Below, piece by piece: positions 10,847-20,768 of a DNA stretch of 37,404 nucleotides. Source of the DNA: Candidatus Poribacteria bacterium. Lineage in GTDB: Bacteria; Poribacteria; WGA-4E; JAJRTO01. The translations under genes and the position numbers were made by a program. The notes under the pieces were generated by a model. The model was given only the letters and a program-made list of their open reading frames with translations, did no database searches and had not been told where the DNA came from. Numbering within the stretch: the stretch's first letter is position 1; every line of letters begins with the position of its first letter. The DNA lies in the NCBI GenBank assembly GCA_024278235.1, contig JAJRTO010000514.1, positions 1 to 37,404 of the forward strand, written 5' to 3'.

Positions 10847-12037
10847 CTAATCGAAGAAATCCTCATCCCCTTCGGGCAGATACTGTCTGGCAGCTTCCGC
10901 ATTGAGTTCAACACCCATGCCCGGCTTATCCCACACCCCGATGAAGCTGTCCTGGACGATGGGATCGGGCAACCCTTCCACGATGTCGTACCACCAGTCC
11001 GGTCGGCCTACGGGATACTCGAAGGCAATGTAGTTGTGGGGTAACGTCGCCGAGACCTGCACGAGCGCGGCAAGCCCCAGCAGTCCATCGCCGACGCCAT
11101 GTGGGGCCATCAGAATGCCGTGCAGGTCCGCATACTCCGCCACCCACTTGAGTTCAGCGATGCCACCGATGTCGCAGGGGTCCGGGCCGATAATGTTTAC
11201 GGCATGTTGCTCAATGAGATCCTTGAAATTCTGTCGGAGGTAGATCTGTTCTCCCGTGTGGATGGGCGTCGAGGTGCTCCGAGTCACCTCTCGATAGACA
11301 TCTGGTGAAACATACGGTACGTAGTCACCCGTGAGCATATCCTCAAGCCACATCACGCTCAGTGGCTCCAGTGCCTTTGCCAGACGGATGGCGTCCGGTA
11401 CCATCCAGCCCGGTCCGCAATCCAGCGCGAGTCCTACTTCATCACCGAGCACGTCCTTCATCGCTTCGACGCAGGCGATCACGTGCTTCAGCCCGCGTTC
11501 CGTCAACGGCCCCCGGTTCGGGTGGAAACCGCCTCTCTGCGCATCTCCGTAGAAGAACTCAGGGACGGTTGCGATCCTGCCACCATGGAAGGCGATTCCC
11601 TGCTTGATGATAGAGAATTTCTCCGGCGCAGCTTTCATCTTCCGCATGTTTTCGGCATAGTCCTCCGGAGAGATACCATTCATCGGGAACCTGACGCCGC
11701 CGTTGTAGACGCGAACCCTATCGCGGACCTTGCCGCCCAGCAGTTTGTAGACGGGCAGTCCAGCCGCCTTGCCAGCAATGTCCCAGAGTGCCATTTCAAT
11801 CGCGCTCACCGCACTCCCCCAGGGCTTGAAGCTCCCAAGTCGGCGGATCTTGAGCATCACGCGTTCGACATCCGTTGGGTCTTCTCCTACGATGAACTGC
11901 TTGTAGAAGAGGATGTGCGGCTTCAGGTAGGACTTGCTGGATTCAACCTCGCCAAGCCCACTGATCCCCTCGTCCGTCGTGATGCGCACTACGGGGTTCT
12001 GTCCAAGCACGGTACATCTCAGATCTGTGATTTTCAT
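10847..12037 (-). CDS. mandelate racemase/muconate-lactonizing enzyme (enolase superfamily) protein, sugar-acid dehydratase-like
   Basis: WDIAGKAAGLPVYKLLGG, ALDCGPGW, WLEDML and HTGEQIY motifs of the MR/MLE family. Confidence 0.9.
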   Translation of the reverse strand: MKITDLRCTVLGQNPVVRITTDEGISGLGEVESSKSYLKPHILFYKQFIVGEDPTDVERVMLKIRRLGSFKPWGSAVSAIEMALWDIAGKAAGLPVYKLLGGKVRDRVRVYNGGVRFPMNGISPEDYAENMRKMKAAPEKFSIIKQGIAFHGGRIATVPEFFYGDAQRGGFHPNRGPLTERGLKHVIACVEAMKDVLGDEVGLALDCGPGWMVPDAIRLAKALEPLSVMWLEDMLTGDYVPYVSPDVYREVTRSTSTPIHTGEQIYLRQNFKDLIEQHAVNIIGPDPCDIGGIAELKWVAEYADLHGILMAPHGVGDGLLGLAALVQVSATLPHNYIAFEYPVGRPDWWYDIVEGLPDPIVQDSFIGVWDKPGMGVELNAEAARQYLPEGDEDFFD

Positions 12038-12321
12038 GTGCTCTCCATTCGGCTCACTGCCGTGTGATGTTCCCGGTCGCTCAAGAGATCCATTCGGGGT
12101 TCAGCATCCCGGAACTTGATATACTGTTCCAGCTTCCGCACGGATCAGATCGTCGCCTGAGCAGGTTGCAAGAGGTCATTATTATACATCAGTTCTAGCC
12201 TCTTGCCAACGGTAAACCCCGAACAGTTCATCCCCAACATGCTATCAACATAAGTTACGCAGAATCAGTTTGATATACTTACCCCCGAAAATTAAATGAC
12301 CCTGAATCAGGAGATGGACGC

Positions 12322-12350
12322 TTGACACCCCTGCTCGAAATTGGTATCAT
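12322..12350 (+). promoter_or_regulatory. putative sigma70-type promoter (TTGACA - 17 nt - TATCAT)
   Basis: TTGACA at 12322-12327, TATCAT at 12345-12350, 17-nt spacer, about 110 bp upstream of the 12463 CDS. Confidence 0.55.
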
Positions 12351-12462
12351 TCCAAGCAAATGACCCGACATCAGATCCATAGGAATCATGTTGACACTCG
12401 CTGAAGATCGCCTGGACTTCAGATATTCATTGGAAATCTACTGAAACAGAGAGGAACCTACT

Positions 12463-13332
12463 ATGTTCAAACTTGGTGTGATTAGCGATGAAGTATCACA
12501 GGAATTTCAAGAAGTCGTGGATATGGCCACTGAATTTGACCTCGACTCGATTGAGATCCGATCCGTATGGGAGAAGCCACCTCAGGATCTGACCGAGGAA
12601 GATGTGAAGCGGATGAAAGAGATCCTGGCAGGCGCGGATCTGCAGATCATCGGCGTGGCTTCGCCCTTCTTCAAATGCGATATCGATGATCCCGATGCAC
12701 GTAAAGAGCATATTCAGATTCTGCGAGATTGCATTGACATTGCACATCAGTTTGACGCGCGGATCATCCGAACCTTCGTCTTCTGGGAGACAGGCCAAAC
12801 GGAGGAGCGATGGCAGGAGTTGCTGGATTCCTACGAGGAACCTGTTCGTATAGCTGAACGCGAGGATGTGGTGCTTGGCCTGGAGAATGAAGCCTCGACA
12901 TCATTGGCAACAGCGCTTCTGACAGAGCGATTCATCCGTGATATCAACCTGCCCCAGGTGCGCGCCATATGGGATCCTGCGAATGAAGCACATGCGAAGG
13001 ATGGCGAGAAGCCCTTCCCGGACGCTTATCAGCGACTCAGACCGCTCATGGTGCATGGCCATATCAAAGATGCCGGTGAAGATGAGAATGGCGAGATGAC
13101 CTCCGTTCCCGTCGGTGACGGTGTGATCGGCTGGCAGGATCAGCTCCAGGCTTATGTGGACGATGGCTATGAGGGACATCTAACACTGGAAACTCATTGG
13201 CGACCCAAGAGATCCCTCTCAGAATCGCTACTCAACGAACCAGGCGGAGCCGCATTCTCGGCCTCCGGAGCCGAGGCGTCTCGCATATGCCTGGAGAATC
13301 TCAAAGAGATGATCAGCAAATTGAGCAGATGA
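12463..13332 (+). CDS. sugar phosphate isomerase/epimerase (xylose-isomerase-like TIM barrel)
   Basis: MFKLGVISDEVSQEF...ASPFFKCD...LGLENEAS...VHGHIKDA...LTLETHW. RBS gagagga upstream. Confidence 0.85.
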   Translation: MFKLGVISDEVSQEFQEVVDMATEFDLDSIEIRSVWEKPPQDLTEEDVKRMKEILAGADLQIIGVASPFFKCDIDDPDARKEHIQILRDCIDIAHQFDARIIRTFVFWETGQTEERWQELLDSYEEPVRIAEREDVVLGLENEASTSLATALLTERFIRDINLPQVRAIWDPANEAHAKDGEKPFPDAYQRLRPLMVHGHIKDAGEDENGEMTSVPVGDGVIGWQDQLQAYVDDGYEGHLTLETHWRPKRSLSESLLNEPGGAAFSASGAEASRICLENLKEMISKLSR

Positions 13333-13516
13333 GTTCCGACAGACCACCATTCATGGCTGTTAGTCATATCATTGGTTCACGGCAATTGGATACCGCATGC
13401 CTGTGCAGAGCATCATAGCGGTCTGTATGTAGCCGTCGTGGTTTGCACATTCAAGACAGGTTGTGCCTCATAAGAATAGCCCCAACAAAGCACCCGGATA
13501 AGGAGGAGACACCAAG

Positions 13517-14494
13517 ATGTCAGCAGAACTGAAAGTGGGAGTGATCGGTTGTGGTGGTCATGCCCAAACTCATTTTGCGATGATCAAAAACGAACCGCGC
13601 ATGCGCCTGATTGCAATCGCGGAGATCCATGAGGAACGACTGGCACGGGCAAAAGCAGAGCACAACCCGGAACTTGCATTCCACGACTACCGTGACATGC
13701 TGGATAGCGTTGACCTGGATGTCGTGTATGTGATCACGATGCCCGGCCATTTACGGTCCATCGTGCTGGAGTGTCTGGGACGGAACCTGCACACGTCCGT
13801 TGAGAAGTCGCCGGGGATGCACGCAGAAGAAACCAAGCAGATGCGAGATGCCGCCTGTAAAAGCAAAGGCAAGGCTATCGTGTCATTGAACCGTCGGTAT
13901 ATTCCACAGATACTGGCAGTACGACAACTGCTGCAGGAGCATGGCGGGGCCGTGCAGGTAGCTGCGAACTATCACAAACCTGTATCGGGACTGGCACGTC
14001 TGGGACGACGAGGGATTGCACCATCAGAGATTGTCTGTGATGCCATCCATCATGTTGATCTGCTACGCTGGATGGCGGGCCGAACTCCTCTGGAGGCCGC
14101 GGAAGCGGTCGAAGTCCATGCCCATTCATGGCACGGTGACCGGGACGGCACACCGCGTTACAACGCCATCATCACATTTGGCAACGGCTGCCACGGCACG
14201 ATGATGAGTCACTACGGAGTTGGCTACCGTATTCAAACAGCAGAAGTCCACGCGGAAAACATGTCAGCCTATCTCGATCTGACACGTGCACCGCAGATCG
14301 TGCTCTACCTGGACGGCAAGCTGCGCGAAGAACCTCTCGACCTCGATGCGGTGGGAGGGCCGGATTTCAATGAGACACGCCACTTTGCAGACTGTATCCT
14401 GAACGACACTACGCCCTGGAGCCCATTGGCAGATGCCGTCAAGACCATGGATCTGTGCGAAGCAATCGAGCAGAAACATTGTGGAAAACTCTGA
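13517..14494 (+). CDS. Gfo/Idh/MocA family oxidoreductase
   Basis: N-terminal Rossmann motif (VGVIGCGGHAQTHF), VYVITMPGHL, EKSPGMHAEET; RBS aaggagga upstream. Confidence 0.9.
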   Translation: MSAELKVGVIGCGGHAQTHFAMIKNEPRMRLIAIAEIHEERLARAKAEHNPELAFHDYRDMLDSVDLDVVYVITMPGHLRSIVLECLGRNLHTSVEKSPGMHAEETKQMRDAACKSKGKAIVSLNRRYIPQILAVRQLLQEHGGAVQVAANYHKPVSGLARLGRRGIAPSEIVCDAIHHVDLLRWMAGRTPLEAAEAVEVHAHSWHGDRDGTPRYNAIITFGNGCHGTMMSHYGVGYRIQTAEVHAENMSAYLDLTRAPQIVLYLDGKLREEPLDLDAVGGPDFNETRHFADCILNDTTPWSPLADAVKTMDLCEAIEQKHCGKL

Positions 14495-14511
14495 TGTAAG
14501 CTGAGCGAGAC

Positions 14512-15585
14512 ATGCTGACCAAAGAAATGCTCCCAACCTTACCGGCGACACCGGGTGTCTATTTCTTCAAGGATGAACGGAAGAAACTACTCTACGTAGG
14601 TAAGGCCAAATCGCTTCGCAAGCGCGTGATGTCCTATACGTATGAATCGAAAAAGCGTCCCCGGCGGATTCGAGAATTGATCAAGCGCACCGAATGGGTT
14701 GAATACGATCTCTGTGGATCCGAATTGGAGGCACTGATCGTCGAATCTCGCCTCATCAAAGAATACCAGCCCTCCTTCAATCGCGCTCAGAAGCGTTTTC
14801 GTCGATTTCGCTTCATCAAGATCGACGCTTGCATGGCATTTCCAAGAGTATCCGTTGTATCTGAGATTCACGGCGACGATGCACGCTACTTTGGGCCTTT
14901 TCACAGTTTTGATGCAGCAGAAAGTGCTGTTGGTGTGATTCACAAGCTATTCCCGATACGCGTTTGTGAGGGGCCGCTTGTGCCAAATGCTCAGACACGC
15001 CCTTGTTTTGAGTTTCACCTGGAGCGATGCCATGCCCCATGTGCAGACAGGATTTCACCTGAAGAATATGCCCGGATGCTGGAGGATGTGGAACGCTTTC
15101 TGAGAGGCGAGAATGAAATATTTCTCAAGCGATTGATAGAAAAGCGAGACGCCGCCTCCCGCGTCCTTGAATTCGAGAAAGCAGCCCATATCCAACGTCA
15201 GATCAAACAAATACAGTATGTCCTGGATCGTCACCGGTTCTGCGTGAACTCAGTGGATCACAATGACGTGGCGGTCATTGGAGTACCCGGCCCGGGAGGG
15301 CAAACAGTTCTGCTGATCCGCTACGGTCGTCTCGAAGCCCACGAACGTCTGGTCGGCAGTACTAAGCAGCGAAGGAGCAAACTGCAGAGGAGAGTGAGAC
15401 AGATCTACTCGATGGATACTCCTCCAGAGGGATGCACACCTTTTGATGTCGATGCGATGAACATCATCTCAAGCTGGCTCTATCAGCACCGGGACGAGCA
15501 ATCCATCGTGCACTTTCATCAGGATATCGAGCAGTTCACGGATGCGATTCTGCTCACAGCAGAGCGGATTCGGCTCCTTTCCTGA
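14512..15585 (+). CDS. UvrC-like GIY-YIG endonuclease lacking the UvrC C-terminal nuclease and HhH domains (Cho-like)
   Basis: GIY-YIG core (PGVYFFKDERKKLLYVGKAKSLRKRV...ALIVESRLIKEYQPSFN) and UVR-like helix (EFEKAAHIQRQIKQIQYVLDR). Ends at 357 aa. Confidence 0.85.
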   Translation: MLTKEMLPTLPATPGVYFFKDERKKLLYVGKAKSLRKRVMSYTYESKKRPRRIRELIKRTEWVEYDLCGSELEALIVESRLIKEYQPSFNRAQKRFRRFRFIKIDACMAFPRVSVVSEIHGDDARYFGPFHSFDAAESAVGVIHKLFPIRVCEGPLVPNAQTRPCFEFHLERCHAPCADRISPEEYARMLEDVERFLRGENEIFLKRLIEKRDAASRVLEFEKAAHIQRQIKQIQYVLDRHRFCVNSVDHNDVAVIGVPGPGGQTVLLIRYGRLEAHERLVGSTKQRRSKLQRRVRQIYSMDTPPEGCTPFDVDAMNIISSWLYQHRDEQSIVHFHQDIEQFTDAILLTAERIRLLS

Positions 15586-15633
15586 TTCTCATGTTGGCAT
15601 GCCGGGCATTCGCGATACGCAAGGATCCGCGCC

Positions 15634-16029
15634 TCAATGTACAAACCAACGACCAGCAGGAACCGCCAAGTTCAGCAAAATATGTGCAACCACCGTCCAG
15701 CGTATAGATCCGCTCGTCCTCGCCACCCATCCCCATACAAGACCCAGCAAAATGGACTGCAAGGCAAATCCCACCCCTCCACCAATTCCACTATTCTCAA
15801 CGGCCTGCGGTGATATATGCCACACCCCAAACCAGATTGAAGGGTACACATATCCCCAAAACCATCCTTTGGGAAACCCCACAACGAATGTCCCACGCCA
15901 CAGCACTTCCTCCATCATCCCATTCACAACCGCATATGAGGCGGACCATACCATCACCGCCACACTCGCAGAACGAACTTCTCCCGGAAAAACCGTCAGG
16001 TACGATGTTGGCCCGACGACCAGGTTCCG
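15634..16029 (-). pseudogene. CPBP (CAAX/Abi) family intramembrane protease, apparently N-terminally truncated
   Basis: EEVLWRG (EExxxR), WFGVWHIS and VAHILLN motifs in order. The open frame extends upstream only to a stop at 16030-16032, leaving no room for the usual N-terminal transmembrane helices. Confidence 0.6.
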
Positions 16030-16090
16030 TCAAGCGATTTGTCTCTCCCGCAAGCGATTGATATTCTCTGCTTGAGCATTAGCAAGCGTA

Positions 16091-17665
16091 TCACAAATCT
16101 ACATTAGGCACAACTTGAATATGCCATAGCCATTCTGCTGGTATCGGTTGCAGTTTCTCATCTTGCTTCCACAACAGCCGGATCACGCCCTTGTTTTTAT
16201 TGTTGTAGTATTCCAGCAGGATGGAGTGCAAACCCTCTTCAAGTGAGATTCGCTTGCCGTGTATCGTGGGGGCATGATCGTTCCAGTCATCCACGATAAG
16301 TTTCCCATCCACCCAGAGTCTCGCGCCATCATCATTTTGCACGAGCAGCTCATATTCATCCGCCTCAGGTAGTCTGAGCCATCCGATCCAGCGGGCAGAG
16401 AACAGGTTCTCAGATGCAACATCTTCCACCGGTGATTCAGACCATTGGAAGTTCACCTGCTTATCAACACGCAGCGAGTGTTCGGTATCGAAGCTCTTAC
16501 CCCGATAGTAAACACCTTGCAGCCCCTGTTGCAAAAGGGAAGTCGTGAGCAGATACCGGAGCAACTCATCTTTCTCCAGAGAAATACCCTCGCCAAGCAT
16601 CTGCCGTAATGCCTTTTGTGCAAAGACGCGGATGTCTCCTTCTGGCTCGGACAACGCATTCACCAGCACCACCGGCTTCATCGCCTCTGCTGTCAGAGGG
16701 ATCTGTGACAGCGCATCATTGGCCTGAGCACGAGTTACCCCCTGGGCGGCTTGTGTCCACCAAAGTCCCAGCAGATCATGTTTCTCGATCAACAATTCAA
16801 GGGCCTGCTGCTGAATCTCAGATTGCGGATGTTTCAGTGCCCGTCGCAACGCGGATCGTTGGTCGAGCATACCCAGACGTTTAAGTGCCGTACGGGCCCT
16901 CTTTATGTCATCCCCATACAGCAACCGATTGAGGTACTCCAGGTCATTCCATTGTTGAACCTCTTTTGCTCGTTGCCGCGCTTCTTCTGCGAGCTTGCGA
17001 TTGTGTTGGATCAGTTTCTGGTATCTGTCCACCTGGGCACGCATCCGCTCTGCATCTTCGGTTTTGCCATCTTCTTCCCACCTCTGAGCCGCATGCAGGC
17101 TGTAACGGACACCCATGGCGTCATAGAGCCTTGCTGTCCGTTCCCGGGCTTCGGCGATCACTTCAAATTGCTCGGGATACTTTGCCTTGCGCTCCAACAC
17201 ACTGAGTTCGAGTCCCAGCATGCCGTGATGCATCATTGGATAGAGATCCGCCGAGGCGATCATCCGTATCTCAACACGGCGTCTTGATTTTTCACGCCGG
17301 GCTGGTGTCGGTTGGACCTTTTCCCAGTCTTCTTTCGCCTTGTCGCGGCAAGTCGCGATCCATTGCTCAAAATCCCGGAGCCATTTCTCGCTCTCGGCGA
17401 TCTTTCCTGTATTATTGCGAGCTTGATAGTATGCGAGATACTCCTCATACTGAGGTACTGAAATCCAGTAATAGAATTCAGCAGCGAGTTCCCTCTCCTC
17501 GGCCGCGCGGGCGAATCGTCCGGCCTTCTCAAATTTCTCGGCGTGCTTCATGTTGGCGATGGGTACGCCGAGGACGGCGAACGATGGCAGGCACAGGATG
17601 GAGAACACAAGACATAGGATGCAGAACACAAAGCTGAGAGATCTGAGACGGGGGGAGAGGGCCAT
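16091..17665 (-). CDS. secreted helical/HEAT-like protein with C-terminal PA14 domain
   Basis: Signal peptide, helical repeats, HEAT-like section (KHPQSEIQQQALELLIEKHD), PA14 signature (LQGVYYRGKSF...FSARWIGWLRLPEADEYELLVQNDDGARLWVDGKLIVDDW). Confidence 0.8.
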   Translation of the reverse strand: MALSPRLRSLSFVFCILCLVFSILCLPSFAVLGVPIANMKHAEKFEKAGRFARAAEERELAAEFYYWISVPQYEEYLAYYQARNNTGKIAESEKWLRDFEQWIATCRDKAKEDWEKVQPTPARREKSRRRVEIRMIASADLYPMMHHGMLGLELSVLERKAKYPEQFEVIAEARERTARLYDAMGVRYSLHAAQRWEEDGKTEDAERMRAQVDRYQKLIQHNRKLAEEARQRAKEVQQWNDLEYLNRLLYGDDIKRARTALKRLGMLDQRSALRRALKHPQSEIQQQALELLIEKHDLLGLWWTQAAQGVTRAQANDALSQIPLTAEAMKPVVLVNALSEPEGDIRVFAQKALRQMLGEGISLEKDELLRYLLTTSLLQQGLQGVYYRGKSFDTEHSLRVDKQVNFQWSESPVEDVASENLFSARWIGWLRLPEADEYELLVQNDDGARLWVDGKLIVDDWNDHAPTIHGKRISLEEGLHSILLEYYNNKNKGVIRLLWKQDEKLQPIPAEWLWHIQVVPNVDL

Positions 17666-17668
17666 TGT

Positions 17669-19339
17669 CTATTCCTCTTCTTTCAACTGATCCGCCAGGA
17701 TTCCCGCTGTGATCCCGTTGATCAGTTGTGTGAGCCAGGACGATTCGGGAGAGGTGAGGGAAAGCGTCAGTTCATTCGGTGTCGTCTTCAGTACCAGTAT
17801 CAGAGGTGTGATTTGCTCCAGACGTTGTGCAATCGGATCCGGGACGGTTTCCTGACTCTGACCTGCAATGAACTGGAGGATGTCTCCGGCGGAAACATAG
17901 GCCGCAATTCGACCATCAATCGGAGTATCACGGTCCGCTTCCAACAATCTATAGATCTGACCCGGATGATTGCTCAACGCGATCAACCCGCTCCCATCAC
18001 GCTGGCGTAGGATCGTTGCTGTCGGGGTTAGTGCGATCCCGGGGACAAGCTGATCTATTGATAGGAACAGTTTGTAGACATCCTGGCCCTGTTTTTCTTC
18101 GACGCCCAATACAGACGCATGTGCGAGTCCTGTGCGCTGGAGCGACTTGCTGATGCGGCTCATGGCCTCGGTAAAATCGGACACGTCGCTCAGGCCAACG
18201 AAGATAATCGGTGCGAGCTTCAGAAGGTCAAGGGGACGGTTTTCAGGATTAAACTCCCCTTCAGGAATGCTCAGCATGGCCCCGATTTCTCCGGAAAAGA
18301 GCGGCAGGAATTTCTTCCGCAGATCGACCCCGACGAGATCACTCAACTGTCGGATCCCCTGAAGTATCTCCTTCGATTGCTCGTCCCCGGTAAGAGGAAA
18401 AAGCGTGTTCCATATCTGCTGCAAGTCCCCGATATTCAATCCCAACCAGACGCCCTGAACATCGGTGAGCCACGAAGAGGAAAGCATGGGGGGACGTTCC
18501 GTGAAGATCAATTGGTAGAAGATCTTGATGAATGGATTGTCCGGTTCATGTACCTTCAGATAGAGTTTCTGTTCATAGCCTGTCAGGTCGATCTTAAGTC
18601 CTATGGCTTCCAGCGCACTGAAAATCGCCTCTGCCCCGGGATCGGGTGCTTCATCGCCCTGCATCAACATAGGTGCAAGTTGCTCAAGATCTGCATAGCC
18701 CCAGACTTGTCCTTCTGTTCCGAGATCCTGCACCATGCTCTGGTAGGCATCGGTCGTATGTATCGGCTTGCCGTCTCCGAGCATCCTGTCCACAACGCGT
18801 TGAAATCCTCCGTTGAAGCCGAGCACAAACAGATTCTCAATGGATGCAAAACATATGGCGTTTTCTTCGTTTGTGATCCCTTCATAATCGATCCCACGAT
18901 AGGTGCCAGGTTGTGGGAGTTGCTCCCCATTTGACTCTGTAAGTATGCGGATTTCATCGATCACCTCCGCCGCCTGATCGGGATCGCGGCGCACATCTGT
19001 CAGAAATGCGAGGATCGCTTTCCCGTTGTCCAGGCCATAAAATGCCAGGGTAAGCTCATCCCCAAAAAGATTCAGAAAATCCTCAAAGCCTATGCCAACC
19101 AGCATGGGCACAATCGGAGCCATCTGTTGAAGCATCTCCTCGAGCATAGCGAAGGAAGATAACTCCTGGATGCCTTCTTTCTGTATCGTGCGATTGATCT
19201 CGGTCAGCAGGCGTGGCAGATCTCCGACTCTCACAAATCCAATCGCATCCGCAGAGACCATCTCGGAAATATCCAACGCAGCATGGCCTGATCCTGTTAT
19301 CAACAATAGCAATACGATCCCAACTGCAAACTTTCGCAT
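17669..19339 (-). CDS. secreted DUF3352-like protein of unknown function
   Basis: Signal peptide followed by VSADAIGFVRVGDLPRLL...FLNLFGDELTLAFYGLDNGKAILAFLTDVR, characteristic of DUF3352-type proteins. Confidence 0.7.
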   Translation of the reverse strand: MRKFAVGIVLLLLITGSGHAALDISEMVSADAIGFVRVGDLPRLLTEINRTIQKEGIQELSSFAMLEEMLQQMAPIVPMLVGIGFEDFLNLFGDELTLAFYGLDNGKAILAFLTDVRRDPDQAAEVIDEIRILTESNGEQLPQPGTYRGIDYEGITNEENAICFASIENLFVLGFNGGFQRVVDRMLGDGKPIHTTDAYQSMVQDLGTEGQVWGYADLEQLAPMLMQGDEAPDPGAEAIFSALEAIGLKIDLTGYEQKLYLKVHEPDNPFIKIFYQLIFTERPPMLSSSWLTDVQGVWLGLNIGDLQQIWNTLFPLTGDEQSKEILQGIRQLSDLVGVDLRKKFLPLFSGEIGAMLSIPEGEFNPENRPLDLLKLAPIIFVGLSDVSDFTEAMSRISKSLQRTGLAHASVLGVEEKQGQDVYKLFLSIDQLVPGIALTPTATILRQRDGSGLIALSNHPGQIYRLLEADRDTPIDGRIAAYVSAGDILQFIAGQSQETVPDPIAQRLEQITPLILVLKTTPNELTLSLTSPESSWLTQLINGITAGILADQLKEEE

Positions 19340-19355
19340 AACGATTCTCCTTATC

Positions 19356-20768
19356 TCAATCCAGACAGTAAAAGAAGAAATTCATCGAACCGACATACAA
19401 ACGTCCGTCTGAGATGGCAGGGGAAGCCAAGATACGGGCATCCGTGTTGAATGCGCTCTTGCTTGCGTCAAACTCCCAGATGGATTTACCTTCTGTGTCG
19501 AGTGTATAGAGTCGTCCTCTGTTAGAGCCAAAGTAGACCCGATCATCGGTGAGTGCGGGCGACGAGAGGATCGGGGCTTCCGCATCAAATCGCCAGATCT
19601 CCTGCCCCGATGATGCATCAACGCAGTAGAATAGGCCATCACGTGACCCAAAATAAGCCCGGCCTGCCCCCAATGCAACCGACGTCAGGACAGCATCTTG
19701 CGCCTCGAAATACCACTGCTTTTCGCCAGAGAGGGCGTCCACGCAGATAACGCCGCCCTGGGGATCCAGAGGATCGCTGATATCGAAGTTCCCATTGCCA
19801 ACCCCCAGGATCACTCTCCCTTCGACACTCGAAGGTGCTCCCCAGGCAGGGACCTCCAACGGAATCTTCCAGAGCTTCTGACCGGTCTCAAAGTCCAGGC
19901 AGTACAGGCCCTCATCCCCGTAACCGGAACCGAAGTAGACGCGCCCATCCATCACAAGTGGAGCTGAGTCAGCATGGACTCCGGGGAATTGCCAGATCAC
20001 TTCGCCACTGACCGCATCGAGACAATAGACCCCGTCTTCACCCGCACCGAAGATGACCTTTCCATCGACTACCGTTGGGCTGGATTCTGTGTGGCTGGTT
20101 GTCTGGAATTGCCATATCAATTCTCCTGTCACCGCATCCACGCAGTAGAAGAGCGCGTCGTCCACATAGTGGAGTCCCTCGCCAAAGTAGACGCGTCCAT
20201 CCGCAACCGCAGGCGATGAAAAGAGTTCATACATCGCCTCGAACTTCCACAGGACTTGACCCGTATCGGCATCAAAACAATAGAGAAAATAGTTGTCACT
20301 CCCGACGTAAACTCGATTACCAGCAATAGCAGCGGAGGAGTTGAACGGTGCGCGATCCAGCCTCTCACGGAACCTCCATTGCTCAACGCCTTCGATAGGG
20401 CCCGGTTCCGCTTGATTTGTCCGTGTGATGTTTCTTCCCAGCATGGGCCAACCTGTTAAGGGTGCGGATACTGAAGTAGGGGTCGCTGGCCCAGAGAGGC
20501 GAAAGGCAAGAAGCACAGCCACCGCGATCAATCCGAGCAAGGTAGCGGATACCAGAGATGGTCTGTTACGCCATTTCGCAAATAGCCCCTTCCACGTGCT
20601 CCATTTGAAAGCAAGCGAGATGGTGAAGACAAGAAACAGGAATATCTGTGGCAGGAAAGAAAGTACCCCTTGCATGACAGACCAGAGTTGAGGAACCACG
20701 GCCTCCGCAGCGTGCGTGCTCAGAAACAGTACGAGTATGAGCAGCCAGAGATTCATTGTTCCTCCCAC
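19356..20768 (-). CDS. membrane-anchored PQQ-like beta-propeller repeat protein
   Basis: Repeated AxxVYFGSxxGxLYCLDAxTGExxWxF units after N-terminal transmembrane segments. Confidence 0.88.
   Translation of the reverse strand: MGGTMNLWLLILVLFLSTHAAEAVVPQLWSVMQGVLSFLPQIFLFLVFTISLAFKWSTWKGLFAKWRNRPSLVSATLLGLIAVAVLLAFRLSGPATPTSVSAPLTGWPMLGRNITRTNQAEPGPIEGVEQWRFRERLDRAPFNSSAAIAGNRVYVGSDNYFLYCFDADTGQVLWKFEAMYELFSSPAVADGRVYFGEGLHYVDDALFYCVDAVTGELIWQFQTTSHTESSPTVVDGKVIFGAGEDGVYCLDAVSGEVIWQFPGVHADSAPLVMDGRVYFGSGYGDEGLYCLDFETGQKLWKIPLEVPAWGAPSSVEGRVILGVGNGNFDISDPLDPQGGVICVDALSGEKQWYFEAQDAVLTSVALGAGRAYFGSRDGLFYCVDASSGQEIWRFDAEAPILSSPALTDDRVYFGSNRGRLYTLDTEGKSIWEFDASKSAFNTDARILASPAISDGRLYVGSMNFFFYCLD

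Noticed and set aside
11483-12067. 194-aa plus-strand ORF
   Set aside because: Antisense to the clear MR/MLE enolase-superfamily gene.
15542-16075. 177-aa plus-strand ORF
   Set aside because: Antisense to the CPBP motifs EEVLWRG/WFGVWHIS; Pro/Thr/His-rich translation typical of a shadow ORF.
18119-18934. 271-aa plus-strand ORF
   Set aside because: Antisense to the DUF3352-like gene, which has a signal peptide and operon context; probably spurious.
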